Positions 12,223 through 24,109 of a stretch of 64,000 nt of DNA are shown in pieces. Below the pieces are notes generated by a model. The model saw only the letters and a list, made by a program, of their open reading frames with translations, did no database searches and was not told the DNA's origin. The DNA comes from Fremontodendron californicum. Lineage: Eukaryota; Streptophyta; Magnoliopsida; Malvales; Malvaceae. Numbering within the stretch: the first letter of the stretch is position 1; the number at the start of each line of letters is the position of its first letter. Position numbers and translations under genes: made by a program. The DNA is taken from contig JAULJL010000015.1 of NCBI GenBank assembly GCA_030761205.1, forward strand, positions 15,133,501 through 15,197,500, written 5' to 3'.

Positions 12223-13200
12223 CTATACCTTTCCTTTCTTAAGCAAGTCTGTCAATGGTGTGGTAATGTTGGAATAGCCTTTGATGAAGCGTCTATAATA
12301 GTTCGCTAACCCAAGGAATGACCGCAACTCTATTACCTTGGTTGGTGGCTCCCAATCAAATATGGCCAAAACCTTGTTCCCATCCATCCGGATCCTGCCA
12401 TTTCCCACAATGTGGCCTAAAAATGGCACCTCATGTTGGGCAAATGAGCATTTCTCCCGTTTCACATAAAGCTCATTCTCCCTTAAGACTTGGAACACTT
12501 CTAGCAAGTGCTCCACAAGCTCCTCTAGTGACTTACTGTAGATCACAATATCGTCAAGGTAAACAACAACAAAATAATCTAGGAAAGGTTGAAGTACCTT
12601 GTTCATAAGAGTACAAAATGTTGCTGGAGCATTGGTAAGGCCGAAGGGCATCACAAGGAATTCATAAGAGCCATAGCGCGTCACACATGCTGTCTTTGGC
12701 TTATCTCTCTCAGCTATTCTCACTTGGTAGTATCCGGATTGCAAGTCTAGCTTGGTGAACCATCTCGCATCTCCAAGCTGATCAAACAAGTCTGCGATGA
12801 GTGGGATTGGGTACTTGTTCTTCACAGTGAGCTTGTTAAGTGCCCGATAGTCTATGCACAATCTCAAGGACCCATCATGCTTCCGCTGAAACAAAACTGG
12901 TGCACCGAACGGGGCTTTAGATGGCCTGATGTAACAAGCATCTACAAGCTTCTTCAACTGTCTTCGCAACTCCTCCAACTCTGGGGGTGCCATTCGATAC
13001 GGGGCCTTGGCTGGCGGTTCGACATTGGGCACCAGATCAATCTTGTGATCCACCTCTCTCTTGGGTGGCAGCCTCTCAGGCAATTTCGTAGGCATCACAT
13101 CACTAAAGGACTGTAGCACCTCTAGTACCTCCAGGGGGGTCTCATCCATGGGCTCATGAGGCTCATCAAACTTTAGGGCAGCCAAGTAGGTGACTTCATT
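12223..13200 (-). pseudogene. Reverse transcriptase of chromovirus pol
   Basis: A long open frame on the minus strand (the frame extends to 13377 only through a poly-F shadow of an A/G tract). The RT part starts about EVLEVLQSFSDVMP and contains FTKLDLQSGYYQVRI, MPFGLTNAPATF and the catalytic YLDD, about residues 273-276 of the open frame. The C-terminal connection LGLANYYRRFI is also present. The RT copies element RNA into cDNA. The domain itself has no stop, but upstream gag/protease is gone and downstream pol is broken, so it is dead as an element. Confidence 0.85.
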
Positions 13201-13232
13201 TCTGCGTCTGACCCGATTTTGGGGGCTATGAT

Positions 13233-13372
13233 AAAAAAAGGAAAAAAGAAAAGAAAAAGAAAAAGAAAAAAAGAAAAAGAAAAAAAGAAAAAGAAAAAGA
13301 AAAAAAGAAAAAGAAAAAAAGAAAAGAAAAAAATAAAAAAAAATAAAAAATAATAAATAAAAGAAAGGAGCA
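13233..13372. repeat. A/G-rich simple repeat, (GAAAAA)n-type
   Basis: Imperfect units gaaaaa / aaaaag run for about 140 bp at the truncated 5' side of the chromovirus. Read on the minus strand it gives meaningless F/S-rich frames. Such tracts can mark a slippage or repair junction. Confidence 0.85.
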
Positions 13373-13439
13373 ATCAAAAAAGAAAGTCAGCACACATCAG
13401 GAGGTTCGGCTCGTGATCTAAACTCCGGGACACAATATT

Positions 13440-14484
13440 TTGAGTATGATTTTACTTATTTGTTTATGTATTTATTTATTGGTTTATTTTAAACATGCAT
13501 TTTTATTTATTTGTTTTTAATAGACAAGTGTTTTTAAAATGTTTGAAAATAATGAATAAAATTTTAGAAAATTTATTGTTACTTCTTTGTTAAATAAAAA
13601 AGAGAGATGATATGATCTCGTGAAATGATTTCTGTACTTGCGCCAGGTTGCTGGGGAGGTTCCTACGGTTTTCTCATGAGATACCCATTATTCTCGTTTT
13701 TATGAAATAACGTGAGTATTAACGTGCGAAAGAATAATTCTTTAAATTTCGTCAAGTTGTTGGGGAATCTAGGAAATTATCCAACGCAAGTAATTTTCGC
13801 GGTATTACCAAATAATAATAATAAAATAATGGTTAATTAAAAAAATAAAAACTTGTTTATTTACATTGTTATATTTATCATTTGTACATATTCATCTTTG
13901 GCATTATATTGTTTAACGTTACATTTTTAAAATAAAATAAGGCAATATTTTCGAACAGTAATAATTCTTGAGTCTTCGCCAGGTTGCTGGGGAGCATTCA
14001 ACAATTGTCCGTCGTAAAGGAATATCCTTTTATGAGCGAAATGGAAATTTTTATTGAAAAAACATCCATATATTCCGCCTAGTTGTTATGGACTATGAAA
14101 AATTTTGTTGTGACAAAAATCCTTTTCATTCAAAATAAATTAATTTATTTTTCAATTAATTTTGAAATTTGATTAAGATAATTATTTTTAAATATCAAAA
14201 TTAAGTTCATTGTTTCAAGGTTAAATATAATACATGATTAAATGGTACATTTTTTTGAGCGGACGTCGTGGGGGTGCTAATACCTTCCCCATGCGTAACC
14301 GTACTCCCGAACTCAATTTTACTTTTGCAGACCAAAATTATATTTTTTTAATAAATTTTAATAAATTTTAAAATTTTATTAAAATGATAAGTTTTCATAG
14401 GTGGCCAATCATACCTAATCAAAAAAGATTGGTGATGACTGCTTGTTTTTAAAATCGTCTAGTTGTCGAAAAACCGTTATGACA
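13440..14484 (+). repeat. Right (3') LTR of element A, 5'-truncated
   Basis: It aligns with 3980-5032 of the left LTR from ttgagtatgatttta to ...gttatgaca, about 1045 bp, with many small differences (for example at 4190 versus 13650). The first ~1340 bp of the LTR are missing where the chromovirus abuts. The shared end shows these are two LTRs of one element. Confidence 0.8.
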
Positions 14485-14489
14485 ATGAC

Positions 14490-17214
14490 TTTAAACGCTC
14501 GTTAGCGAAATCTATTTTAGAATATCATTGCATAATTTTCGATAATCAAAATTATCAAAGATTAAATTATGATAAAAAATTAAGAGTATCGTATCAATAA
14601 ATCACACGATTATTGACTATCATTGCATAATTTTCAGAAACGTGTGCATATATATTACCTATATTCTGATTCTTAGCATCCATCCAAGGTTTGCTGCATG
14701 TTGGTTTGATAGATCCAGAAAAAAAAAATCTCTTTTAATCATCAGCTTCCAAATTCTATTAATATTCCTTTTCTTCCTTCTGTTTTTTTTTTCCCTAATA
14801 ACTTAAGGTTTAATAATGTTATTTTATCAATAAGGTTTAATAATGTTATTGTATCCATAGCTATTACTACTATGAAAATGCTAAAACAAACACGGAGATC
14901 TAATAATACTGGAAACGATACGATTACAAATAAAAAAAAATTAAAATACGATACGATATAACAAAGAAACACGGACATGACACGAATATACGAACATATC
15001 AAAATCTATATAACACAAATTATTAACACATCAAAACTTATATAAATATAAAACACCTTAAACACGATTATGACACGAGAAAATACACAAACACGAAACG
15101 AATACACAAATTATCAGGTCTACATACATGGATTTACAGACATGTAACCAGTTTAAGGATGACAAAATTTGATCTGTTCCATAGATTTTGTATCAATCTG
15201 TTCCGAATGGGAAGGTTTTTTTTTTTTGAAAAGTGTTGGCGAGGTGGAGCAGGACGATTTTGATTAATGTTTGCTCTTCTTCGTCCCGTCCGCTTTCTAA
15301 AATTACTATTTTATCTTTTAAAATGTTTTATATATCTATTTTATATTTTTACTATATATTAGATATATACTAATATTATATATATTAAATATATATTAAA
15401 ATTATGTTCATGAATAAATTATGATATATTTTTTACAATATTAAATTAAAAATAATTAGTAAAAAAGTGAGCTGGAGCAGTATGAAGTAGTGTGAAACTG
15501 TTATGGATGTTTTCAACATTCATGGAGGCGAATGTTTTCGATATCCATATAAGAGTGAAGTGAAAGTAGATAAGGCAATCCATGTCCCACCCCGCTCTAT
15601 TATTATCCCTAAACCAGCTCCCATATGCAATAATACACACAAAAAAAGACAAATAAAATTTTCTAATTAAAAAGATAAAGTAATTTAATTAGTAGCGAAG
15701 ATTAAGGTTATAATCTGTCTTTTCATGCAACAATTTAGATTAATAATTAGCTTTTTTTATTTATTTATGATTCTTAGGATTATTATATATACTATTATAT
15801 CCAATAACCAATAAAACTTTGTTGTCATGATCTTAAAAGTTCTAGACAATTCCTATTCCGATGAAATAAATTAGGCTAAAATAATAAATAAATCTATGAA
15901 TTTTATCATTTTATTTAAATAAATTTTATGTTTTTTATTACATCCAAATAAATTTTTAACTTTTAATTTGTATTCAAATACCCCCATTAACTTTTAATTT
16001 ATTCCTAAATAAACTAATCAATTTTTCATTTGAAATAAAAATTTATTTAGATACAAATTAAAAGATAAGAATTTATTTGAATACAATAAAAGTATAAATG
16101 CTAATTTACAAAAAGTAAAATAATTTAAGAATTTTTTTAATATTTTAACCAATAAATTAATATAGAAAAGTCATGAATTAATTGAATTTAAATATGGGAT
16201 CCAGACAAAGATTAAGCAAATGCACTTTCATTCTCCAGCTTAACTGAACCCTTAAAGTGGAAAATCATGACCTAAACATATGCACCGATCAGGAAAAAAG
16301 AGTCGGATTTGAATATTCCTTTTTTAATTTACAAAATAAAAAATATGGACTTTATGGTATATACTATATACTGAAAACGACTTTCATTTTGATTTGTATT
16401 AATATGTTAAATAATGAAATATTAAAATGGAAAATCGCGACGTGAGCATATATATATATCCCAACTCAAAAAATTAGGTTCAAATCATTCCTTTTCAAGT
16501 TTAAAAAAAATGAATTGACTTTATAGTGTACTAAAATATATGCTTGCATTTTGATTGGATATCTTTGATTATTCATTTTTTTATATATAACTACTTTCCT
16601 TGGAGCACAATAAGGTGTTATCCCATGTGGCATAGTGATTAAAATCTGGTTTAAAATAACAAATGAAATCATTTATAATTATACCTTCAACTCATTGCAA
16701 GCATGGTGGCAATGAGCATCCAGCTTCCCCCCGATGGTCGACATATTGGCCAAACTAGTAAGGCAACAATTAGATCTGTTTAAGAGTCGGATTATTCTTC
16801 CAAACCCAAAGGTTCGTCCGAAATTTAGGGGGGTTTGGACAAAAATATTAGGCCCTAAATATGGGCTTGGGAAAAAATGAGGCCTGCTTAGAAAATAGAT
16901 CGGGACTTGGTTCCAACAATCAAAGCCCGAACCCGACCTGTTTTTAATTTATATGATATATAATATATTATTTTTTATTTTTATATTTATATGTATTATT
17001 TAATTTATATCATATAAAGAATAAATATATATAATTTTATAACTAGTATAAAATTTAAAAATATGTTAAATTATCCATGTTTTTGAACTTAATAAAAGAA
17101 AAAAAAATTAAATTATTAAAAATTAAATAAAAAATAATATATTTATTTAAAAAAATTTAGAAAAAAAAAAATATGAGCCGGTCAATTACCGATACATCGA
17201 TCTTTCCTTTGTCC
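14490..17214. other. AT-rich intergenic DNA with short fold-back repeats
   Basis: No gene is seen. 15130-15620 has a G/C-richer head (cgtcccgtccgc) and an opposite tail (cccaccccgctc), like a decayed inverted-repeat element. 15955-15981 and 16049-16075 form an inverted pair (acttttaatttgtattcaaat type). 16780-16940 carries a cccgaacccgacc repeat of a kind common in dicots. None can be assigned to a named family here. Confidence 0.45.
15955..16075. repeat. Inverted repeat, MITE-like
   Basis: The left arm around 15955-15981 is the approximate reverse complement of 16049-16075 (about 27 nt, roughly 80 percent by eye) with an AT-rich loop. The size and composition fit a fold-back or MITE remnant. 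Target duplication was not identified. Confidence 0.4.
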
Positions 17215-20200
17215 ATTTCAAGAATAGAGTTAATTAGCTGAATTCATTGCTATGCCAAAGTACTATACATAGGGTTTTTAATAAATCTATTCTTCATCAA
17301 CTTTCTTGAGTTCATGTCAAGGGCTTGGTTAGGTTTACATGCTTTGCTATGCCCGAAACCATTTTATCACATTGAAAAAAAAAAAGACAGATTTAGAGAG
17401 ATTTGTTTGATTCAGCCTAGTTTCATTAGTGATTATAATCATGAATCATTGGACTTGATATCATGCTTCCTAAGACACTTTCCTCAAATGTTTGTAATTA
17501 AAGGCCAAGGTTTTTATCTTTTAATTATGAATTTTATCAAGAATTTAAATAACGGTCGTAACATAACGTTATGGTCGCTATTTTGTGATTTTGATTTTCT
17601 CCATCCTCGATATCAATTTGCTGTCAGGATTTGCTGTTCTTAGCATTATTGTACTAATTAATCGTAAAGCAAACAGTTAACACAGTATATATTATCATGT
17701 AATGAGATAGAAAAGTCAGAATGATGATCAAGCAAATTGACTAGACATTAGAAAAACAGAACCAAATTTACTCTATAAAGATGAGGTTATTTAATCCATT
17801 TTTACTAATATTTTTAAAAAAATATTATTTTGTTTAAACTGATGTAAACAGTACCTGAATACTTTCTGACTTTCTGATCATGAAACAAAAGAAGCAAAAC
17901 ATTGCAAGAGTAAAAAAGATAGTGCTAAATAATTTGCTTTAGTCAGGTTCTGATCATTCAAGACTTGAGTGGTCAATTATCGATTTTTAGCAGTAACTAT
18001 TCATACTTTTGTGTAAAGCATGTGAGGTTGGTTGGTTTTGAAAGATATCTAACGCATGCCGGCAATTCTTTGGATAACAATAAATATACAAGAAACTAAG
18101 AGCTATGATACAAAATCTTATTTAGTTTTATATGAAATAATCAATTTAGATCTGCATGATCATTAACCTAACATATCCCTTTTGATATATAGCAGTTAGC
18201 TAGCTTTCTTCGACAATGTTTCGTGCTAGAAATAATGGATTTCATTTGATATGCTGCATTATCATCACATACTTAATTTGTTGATTGATCATGGTTTGGC
18301 TTCCATTTTTATTTGTTGCCAATGTAACAGTACTACTATCCAGTTTGATTAAGCCTACTTTAGGCTTAAGCTAGCCTTCCAGGCTTCCAGGCACCAAAGA
18401 TATAGCCTAAAGTATTAAAAAACTATCAGAGTTTTCTGTTCTGAAACTTATCTGCAAATGGAAATTGTATGCTTCAGAAAGGATAATCTGGTAGTAGTAG
18501 TAGTGTATATACATATATATATATATATATATATGTTCCATATCTCTAGCTATCTGTACTTCTCTTAGCCTAAAGTGTTATATATGAAACTTCTTATTCA
18601 ATATGTTGAAGATGGGACCTGTTTTCTTTTTCTTTTTTTTTTTTTTTATATTTAAAAAAACTCACTTTTTTTTGCTGAAAATAATAATGGAGTATTGGAG
18701 GAGTGATTGAAAGGAGTATTCAGAAAAGGAGGAGAAATGGATTGCTATAAGTCAATTGGATTATATATGAAGTCAACAGTCGACACAGCATTCATCAAAT
18801 TTTTTCATGCTTTGAAAAGCTGCAGTGAGAGGGGGAAAAAAAAAACAAAACAAAGGGAAAATGGGAAATAGAATCTAAAAGGATGCCAGTCAAGAAAAAC
18901 AAACAATAATATACATACATAAGGGAATTGGGAAAATGAACATAAATGATAAGGTATTTATGCATATATATTTTTTTTCTTGGTACCAAAATTAATGTGT
19001 TTTTGGGGTCACTTAAACTGTCAGGTACTTGTCAATTGTCTGCAATGATAGCAAGGACGATTATGATACGATAAACCCACGAGGGGGCAACGTGCAGTTT
19101 GGCATTGTTTTCTATTGTTTGATTGTTGGAGAAGAAGGTTAGCCCCACCAGAGCTAAGTCTCAGCCTCATTGTGGCCAAGCAGCCACCAGATTTCACATG
19201 GTTTTGGTACCCTTTTTTCAACATAAGGTTACCTAAAGTGGGCTAAATGGGGAGAGAAAGGAAAATTAAATAAAATTGCAAAGAAGGGAATGAAAGAAAC
19301 AACAGCAAAGACAAGCACTTTAGCATCAAAACAAATTGAAATGGGGACCGTTTACACATGGGGTGGGGTGCCCTTCAGCTTGTGCTGTGCATGGGAGCCA
19401 ACCAAAAGCTAAGAATCTTTGGCAAAATGTTGGTTGGAAGCACAGACTTTGGGGCAAAACCCTTTGTTTATCTTCAGCTTCTAATCTCTTAGCTTAAAAA
19501 TAATATATGCCATCAATGGTTTTCTCTCCTTTTTTCTCTTCTGTTTCCATTTTAGACAATGCTTTCTTTCACCTGGTTTAATTCATCATACTTCACCTAA
19601 TTTATAGATGCGTTAACAGTTAGCTAAATATTTTGCAATGCCTTTCCTATTCCAGGATTTGATGTAACAGATCCCTGAAACAACTATAAAAATTAAGGAA
19701 TGTGGTTTTTGGTACAAATATATATACTAGCTAAAAATCAACTTATAAGAATAAGTTTAATAATATCTTGCATAAGTTTAATAGTGAGATTAGATAAGAA
19801 ACATAAGTTTTTTACCTATGTATGATATGATATAGTATGATGTAAATAGCAAGCAATTACAACTAAATTCCATCAAATAATTTTTGATTAAAGAGTTGTC
19901 TCAATTACTTAATATAATTCAAAAATCTCTTTGCAATATCTTATAGCTTGATTCATCCTTTCAGCCATAAGAAATTATCTAACGATTGTTTCAGGATTTT
20001 GTAGCTTGAAAATTTTTAGATTTTTATTGGTTTGATTCATAGCTAAATCCCATCTTTGAGGCTTAGTAAAGGAGTATACATATGATAGATTCAAATAGTT
20101 TCCTACCAACAAAAAAATAAAGTTAGGAATATTTATTGGCTTAAAGTAACAAAAGGTATAAGTGTTAAGTAAAATATTGACCTTATCTTAAAAAAATTAG

Positions 20201-21429
20201 TTTTTCATGGATTAGTAAAAGCACATGATATTCTTAAAATAATTTGGTGTATTTCAATAAGAATCTACCAGAAAAATAGTTAGTTGATAATAATTAAGAA
20301 TTAAAAATAAAGTGGAGCTCAAACTGACAAATGTTGAATCAATAGATTAATTAAGAATATGATTGAAAATGCCACTTGAATCAAAACAACTGATTCTCCC
20401 CGAATGTATTGAGGTGCAAGTCGAGTCCTTAGCACTATTGATATTATCTGGAACTCGTAATATTAATAGAATATATATTAAAGCTCCCATATTCTAAGTG
20501 GTTGAGGAATTCATTTTTAGTAGTGTAAATTGAATGCTATTGGTTGAAGATAATGAAATATCATAGTTTAGCTACTAATAAGAGACTAAAAAAAAAGAAT
20601 TAAACTACCTATTTTTATTTTCATCAATTTTATTAATATAATAATTATGAGAGAATATAAAAATTTATTTCTTAGGCTTTCTCCCTCGATCAACTCCTAT
20701 TTTATACCTCCGTACATGTACTACACTATCACCTCACATAGTTACTTCCTATTTTCCTTGCCAAGTATATTTCAAATTCCATAGGTACATTAGCTCACTC
20801 ATCTATTTCTTCTACGAATTTTTGGCCAACCCATATTCATAATTTTTACTACCTATACTTATTAATTACTCCCTAAATTCTCAAAAAAATTATGATTTCC
20901 CGCACCTGCCATACAATTAATTAATAATATTTTTTTTACATAAAAGTGTAAACTTCTAAAGTACTAAAAGTGATTGATCTAAATATCCTTATTAAAACTC
21001 TACTAATTATTAATTATTAATTATCAATCAATTTCAATTATTTTTTACTTTATTATTATTATTATTGTTTACTATCATTATTATCATCAATTAAATTATT
21101 AATTTTATTAATGGTTTATAGATTTTAAGATTATAGTTTGTTTTTATGAAATTAGTATAAAAAATTATTATCATAATCGAATATTAGTTGGATAAAATTT
21201 AATATAAAATTTGAACCAAATTCCTATATAATAGGATTTGAACTGGAGATTTCAAGATTTCAACGTATGTCACTAAATAGCATGTAGTGTTGTAATAGGA
21301 ATCTAATAAATAAAAGAAATAAAATTAAATGAATAATTTAATAGATAATAAAAATAAATAACAATTATTACTTTAATAAATTAGTAGGAGTATTTAGGTC
21401 AATCACTTTTAGCATTTTAAGAGTTCACA

Positions 21430-21432
<3 letters not shown>
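17215..21432. other. Intergenic DNA, no supported gene; more complex island near 18980-19480
   Basis: Open frames are short and do not resemble proteins I know. Most of the stretch is AT-rich. 18980-19480 is less biased in composition and non-repetitive by eye, with blocks such as gtggccaagcagccaccag and ggggtggggtgcccttcagc. It could hold a promoter, UTR or non-coding RNA, but nothing decisive is seen. A TA microsatellite lies at about 18507-18533. Confidence 0.5.

Positions 21433-21474
<42 letters not shown>
21433..21474. repeat. (TA)n microsatellite
   Basis: About 20 uninterrupted TA units. Confidence 0.95.
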
Positions 21475-21916
21475 CATTCCAATGGGCTTTCGACTATATA
21501 ACGTAATATTTTTTTTATACAATAAAGGTTGTAGATTCAAGATAGTAGAACGGATTGTAAATGTTGAGATTCGAACTTTAAATCTGTTGGATGTCACCTC
21601 TAATTAAAAATAATTGCATGAACCAACTGAATTAAATTACGAATTAAAAAAAAAAAAAAAACGTAATATCTTTCATCTTATGAATCTCACTTCCCATTTT
21701 TAAGATTGGCAATTTAGATCAGCAGAATGTAAACTCAAGTTTTAACTAATGAAATGTCTTCTCGAAAACATCGCAATTTCATGCCTACTTTAAGCTATAT
21801 TCAATGAATTTGTTATACACTTTATTTAAAAGTATAGATATTCGATGATTAAATAAATATGATGGCAGCCAAGGTATAATAAAAGTTTGAATCGAAATTT
21901 ATCATTATATATCTGT

Positions 21917-22856
21917 AGTAGGGGTGAGCATTCGATCGAGTCGAGTCGAATCGAGTGAAAAAAATTCGGATTAGTCGAGTTGACGAGTCCTATTTTGTCA
22001 ACCAAACTCAATTTGAAATTTTAGCGAATCGAGTCGAGTTAAAACAAATTCGAGTCGAATCGAATCGAATAAATTTATTCGAGTTAAAATGCTATCTTGT
22101 AAATGTTGATTGACTAGATCATGCTACTGTTATCTTGTAAATGCATATATATCTATAATTTTGGAATTTAGTTCTCTGCAATTACAAATATATTTTTTTT
22201 GGTGTTCTATATTTTGTTATAAATATAAATATCAAAAACTTGCCATACTAAATAGATAGCCTACTATTGACCTTTAAGAAAAGAGAATTCGCTATCTTTT
22301 GAATTTTATCGTTTGGTCAGCTTGGTAGTGTGCATGATATCAACCAAAAGCTTCAATCTTTAACTGAATGAAGCATTGAGTGATAGCCTTCCCCTTTTGA
22401 AACCTAAAAAGTTCAATGTAAACTTTCAATCTAAATCCTGTCAATTTCAAAGGGAAAAAAAGAAATGAATGATAAAACATTAAGACAATAAGTATGCACT
22501 CAACAGCTCATGCGAATTTATTTTTCTACTGAATGATGACAAACAACAAAAACAAATGATCCAACAAAAATGGACAAAAGAGTAAAAGAGGAAAGACGAA
22601 AGAGGGAAAACGCAAAACTCAAGCTTAGTATTAGACCCAAATGAGTAAAACAACGTCGTATAGAAATATCTTATTCGGATTTTCGAGTTATTCAAGTTGT
22701 ATAAATCAAATCCTAGCTAAACTATATAACTCAAATTATTTAGTCGAGTTGATCCAAAAATCCGAATAACTCTAATAAACCGAACTATTTAATTCAAAAT
22801 TTGAATTTTTTTTTTGGTTTTTTCTAATCGAGTCGGATTTTACTGACCCCTGTTGT
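21917..22856. repeat. Fold-back repeat with inverted ends
   Basis: The left end aggggtgagcattcgatcga and the reverse complement of the right end (caggggtcagtaaaatccga) are similar, and gtcgag/ctcgac-type motifs recur inside each half. The interior (22100-22600) has no transposase-like frame. It looks like a non-autonomous DNA-type or fold-back element of about 0.94 kb. The exact ends are not fixed. Confidence 0.4.
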
Positions 22857-22859
22857 ATT

Positions 22860-23427
22860 TCCCCGAGCCCGATTGAAATTGCTAAAGAGAGGGAAGCGAG
22901 CCCGATTGAAACTAGTAAGGAGAGGGAAGCAGGCTGGGTCAAAGAGAGTGGTTATCTGTTTGTTGAGGAATTGGAAGACCATAGACAGGAGTTTGGGGTA
23001 TTGGGCTACGAGAGTGAAAATATGAGAAGTAAGTTGAAAATCCTAAGTGGAAATTCTATGAGACCTAGAGGAATCCCTATGTGATAGGATAGAAAATAGT
23101 AAAAATAAACGTGGAAAGAAAAAACAGAGAAAGAAACATCTTCTGAAATCAAAAGTGGCAAATCTATCTATCTCGGATGGTGATTTTTGTAATAGAAATA
23201 GAGTTATAATGAAAGAAGATGAAGAAAGGCAGCGTGACGAGGAAGAAACAGCAACCGTGGATGAAGTAGTGGAAACGTGGAAGCTGGGAAAGCTTTTGGG
23301 GCTGAAGGTAGTAGGGGATGAACAGGAAAACATCAACAAGCTGAGGATGATGCAAGAAAATTCGGGTAAGTAGTAGAAGTGTAGGGATCTCTCTGGGGCG
23401 TGGGTCTGTTTTATCTTTATTTGGGGG
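22860..23427 (+). pseudogene. LINE, 5' part (end of the ORF1-like region), interrupted by element C
   Basis: An open stretch around 23140-23370 reads ...KVANLSISDGDF...DEVVETWKLGKLLGLKVVGDEQENIN. This pattern, SxSDxDxxNR followed by a WxLGKxLGL helix, is found just before the endonuclease in plant L1-type LINEs. Upstream DNA (22860-23100) is also purine-rich and LINE-like but broken by stops. The copy is cut at 23427, and its continuation lies at 52665 beyond element C. Confidence 0.65.
23423..23427. repeat. Target-site duplication of element C, left
   Basis: GGGGG directly precedes the LTR start TGTAGACACC. The same 5-mer directly follows the right LTR at 52660-52664. A perfect 5-bp match is what Ty3/gypsy integrase makes, although G-runs are low in complexity. 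Confidence 0.8.
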
Positions 23428-23558
23428 TGTAGACACCTAATTTTGTCTGGACCACTAAAACAGGTATGTTTTCTTCCTAAATTGATGTTTTAAAATTAAA
23501 TTTTTTTTCATCCTGCAGGTGGTACTCTTAGACTTAGTTTAAGAGGGCGAGCATAAAA

Positions 23559-23625
23559 AGTCAAACTTGAAAAAAAGTCAACCCCCGAAAGTCAACCCCA
23601 AAAAGTCAACTACAAAAAAAGTCAA
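23559..23625 (-). promoter_or_regulatory. W-box cluster in the U3 of element C
   Basis: AGTCAA (W-box TTGACT on the minus strand) occurs at 23559, 23576, 23590, 23604 and 23620, five times in 67 bp, with another at 23879. The right LTR keeps four (48107, 48123, 48136, 48152). WRKY factors bind TTGAC[CT] and several plant LTRs are stress-induced through such sites. Function here is inferred from motif clustering only. Confidence 0.55.
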
Positions 23626-24109
23626 CCCATTTTCAAAATCAAGATTTGAAGTTCAATTCAAAAATGGCGAAAGAATTTTGATAATCTGAGGTCTACATTG
23701 AAAGATATGGAGTTTGGAAGTTGGGTTATGGAGATTCAGTAGAAAGGAAACCCTAATTTGGGAAATTTGGGGAAAAGTGCTTAAACGATCGAATTGGTCC
23801 AAATTGAAGGTTCCAAATGAAAAATAGACACCGAATACAGGTAATGGAGAAGCCACTTGAAAGAAAAACTAAAAGAAAAGTCAATCCTGGAGAAAACCAA
23901 GAATTAGGGTTTTGGTGTATTTCGATGAAATTGGGAAGAATTACAGAAATGGCCCGACTCGGTAGGACTAAAGCCCCTAATGGATGAGGAGTGATTAAAA
24001 AAGGATAGCCCAAGGCTCAGTTTGAAGAAAATCTGAAAATCGGACTTGTTTTGAGCAAAACCGGGTTTCGAAGGCAAAAAGGCAAAATTGGAAATTTTGG
24101 GAAAAATAG

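Larger units (their letters stand above)
9762..13439 (-). mobile_element. Truncated chromovirus (Ty3/gypsy) inserted in element A
   Basis: Read on the minus strand the order is RT, RNase H, integrase, chromodomain, polypurine tract, 3' LTR. The 5' LTR, gag and most of protease are missing. The left edge is a clean LTR end (TGTATCACGG on plus at 9762). The right side ends in an A/G tract and ~65 unassigned bases before element A resumes at 13440. The insertion or a later deletion also removed the first ~1340 bp of A's right LTR. Confidence 0.8.
2640..14484 (+). mobile_element. Element A: old large gag-only LTR retrotransposon (Tat/Ogre-like), with nested chromovirus
   Basis: The left LTR begins TGTAGTCACC at 2640 and ends ...TTATGACA at 5032. 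An arginine-tRNA-like primer site follows at 5036, then a leader shared with elements C and D, then a decayed gag, then a non-coding tail. The right LTR copy ends ...TTATGACA at 14484. Flanking 5-mers are gtgac (2635-2639) and atgac (14485-14489), 4 of 5 identical, consistent with an aged target-site duplication. No protease, RT, RNase H or integrase of the same orientation is present. The only pol sequence inside is a minus-strand chromovirus fragment. The assignment to the Tat/Ogre lineage rests on primer-site type, long LTRs and gag character, not on RT phylogeny. Confidence 0.75.

Noticed and set aside
13173..13377. Poly-Phe N-terminal extension of the RT frame
   Set aside because: It is the reverse reading of an A/G simple repeat at a truncated junction, not coding.
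18181..18320. miR172-like string (atgctgcattatcatcac)
   Set aside because: It matches neither the miRNA nor its complement well, and no opposing arm forms a precursor hairpin.
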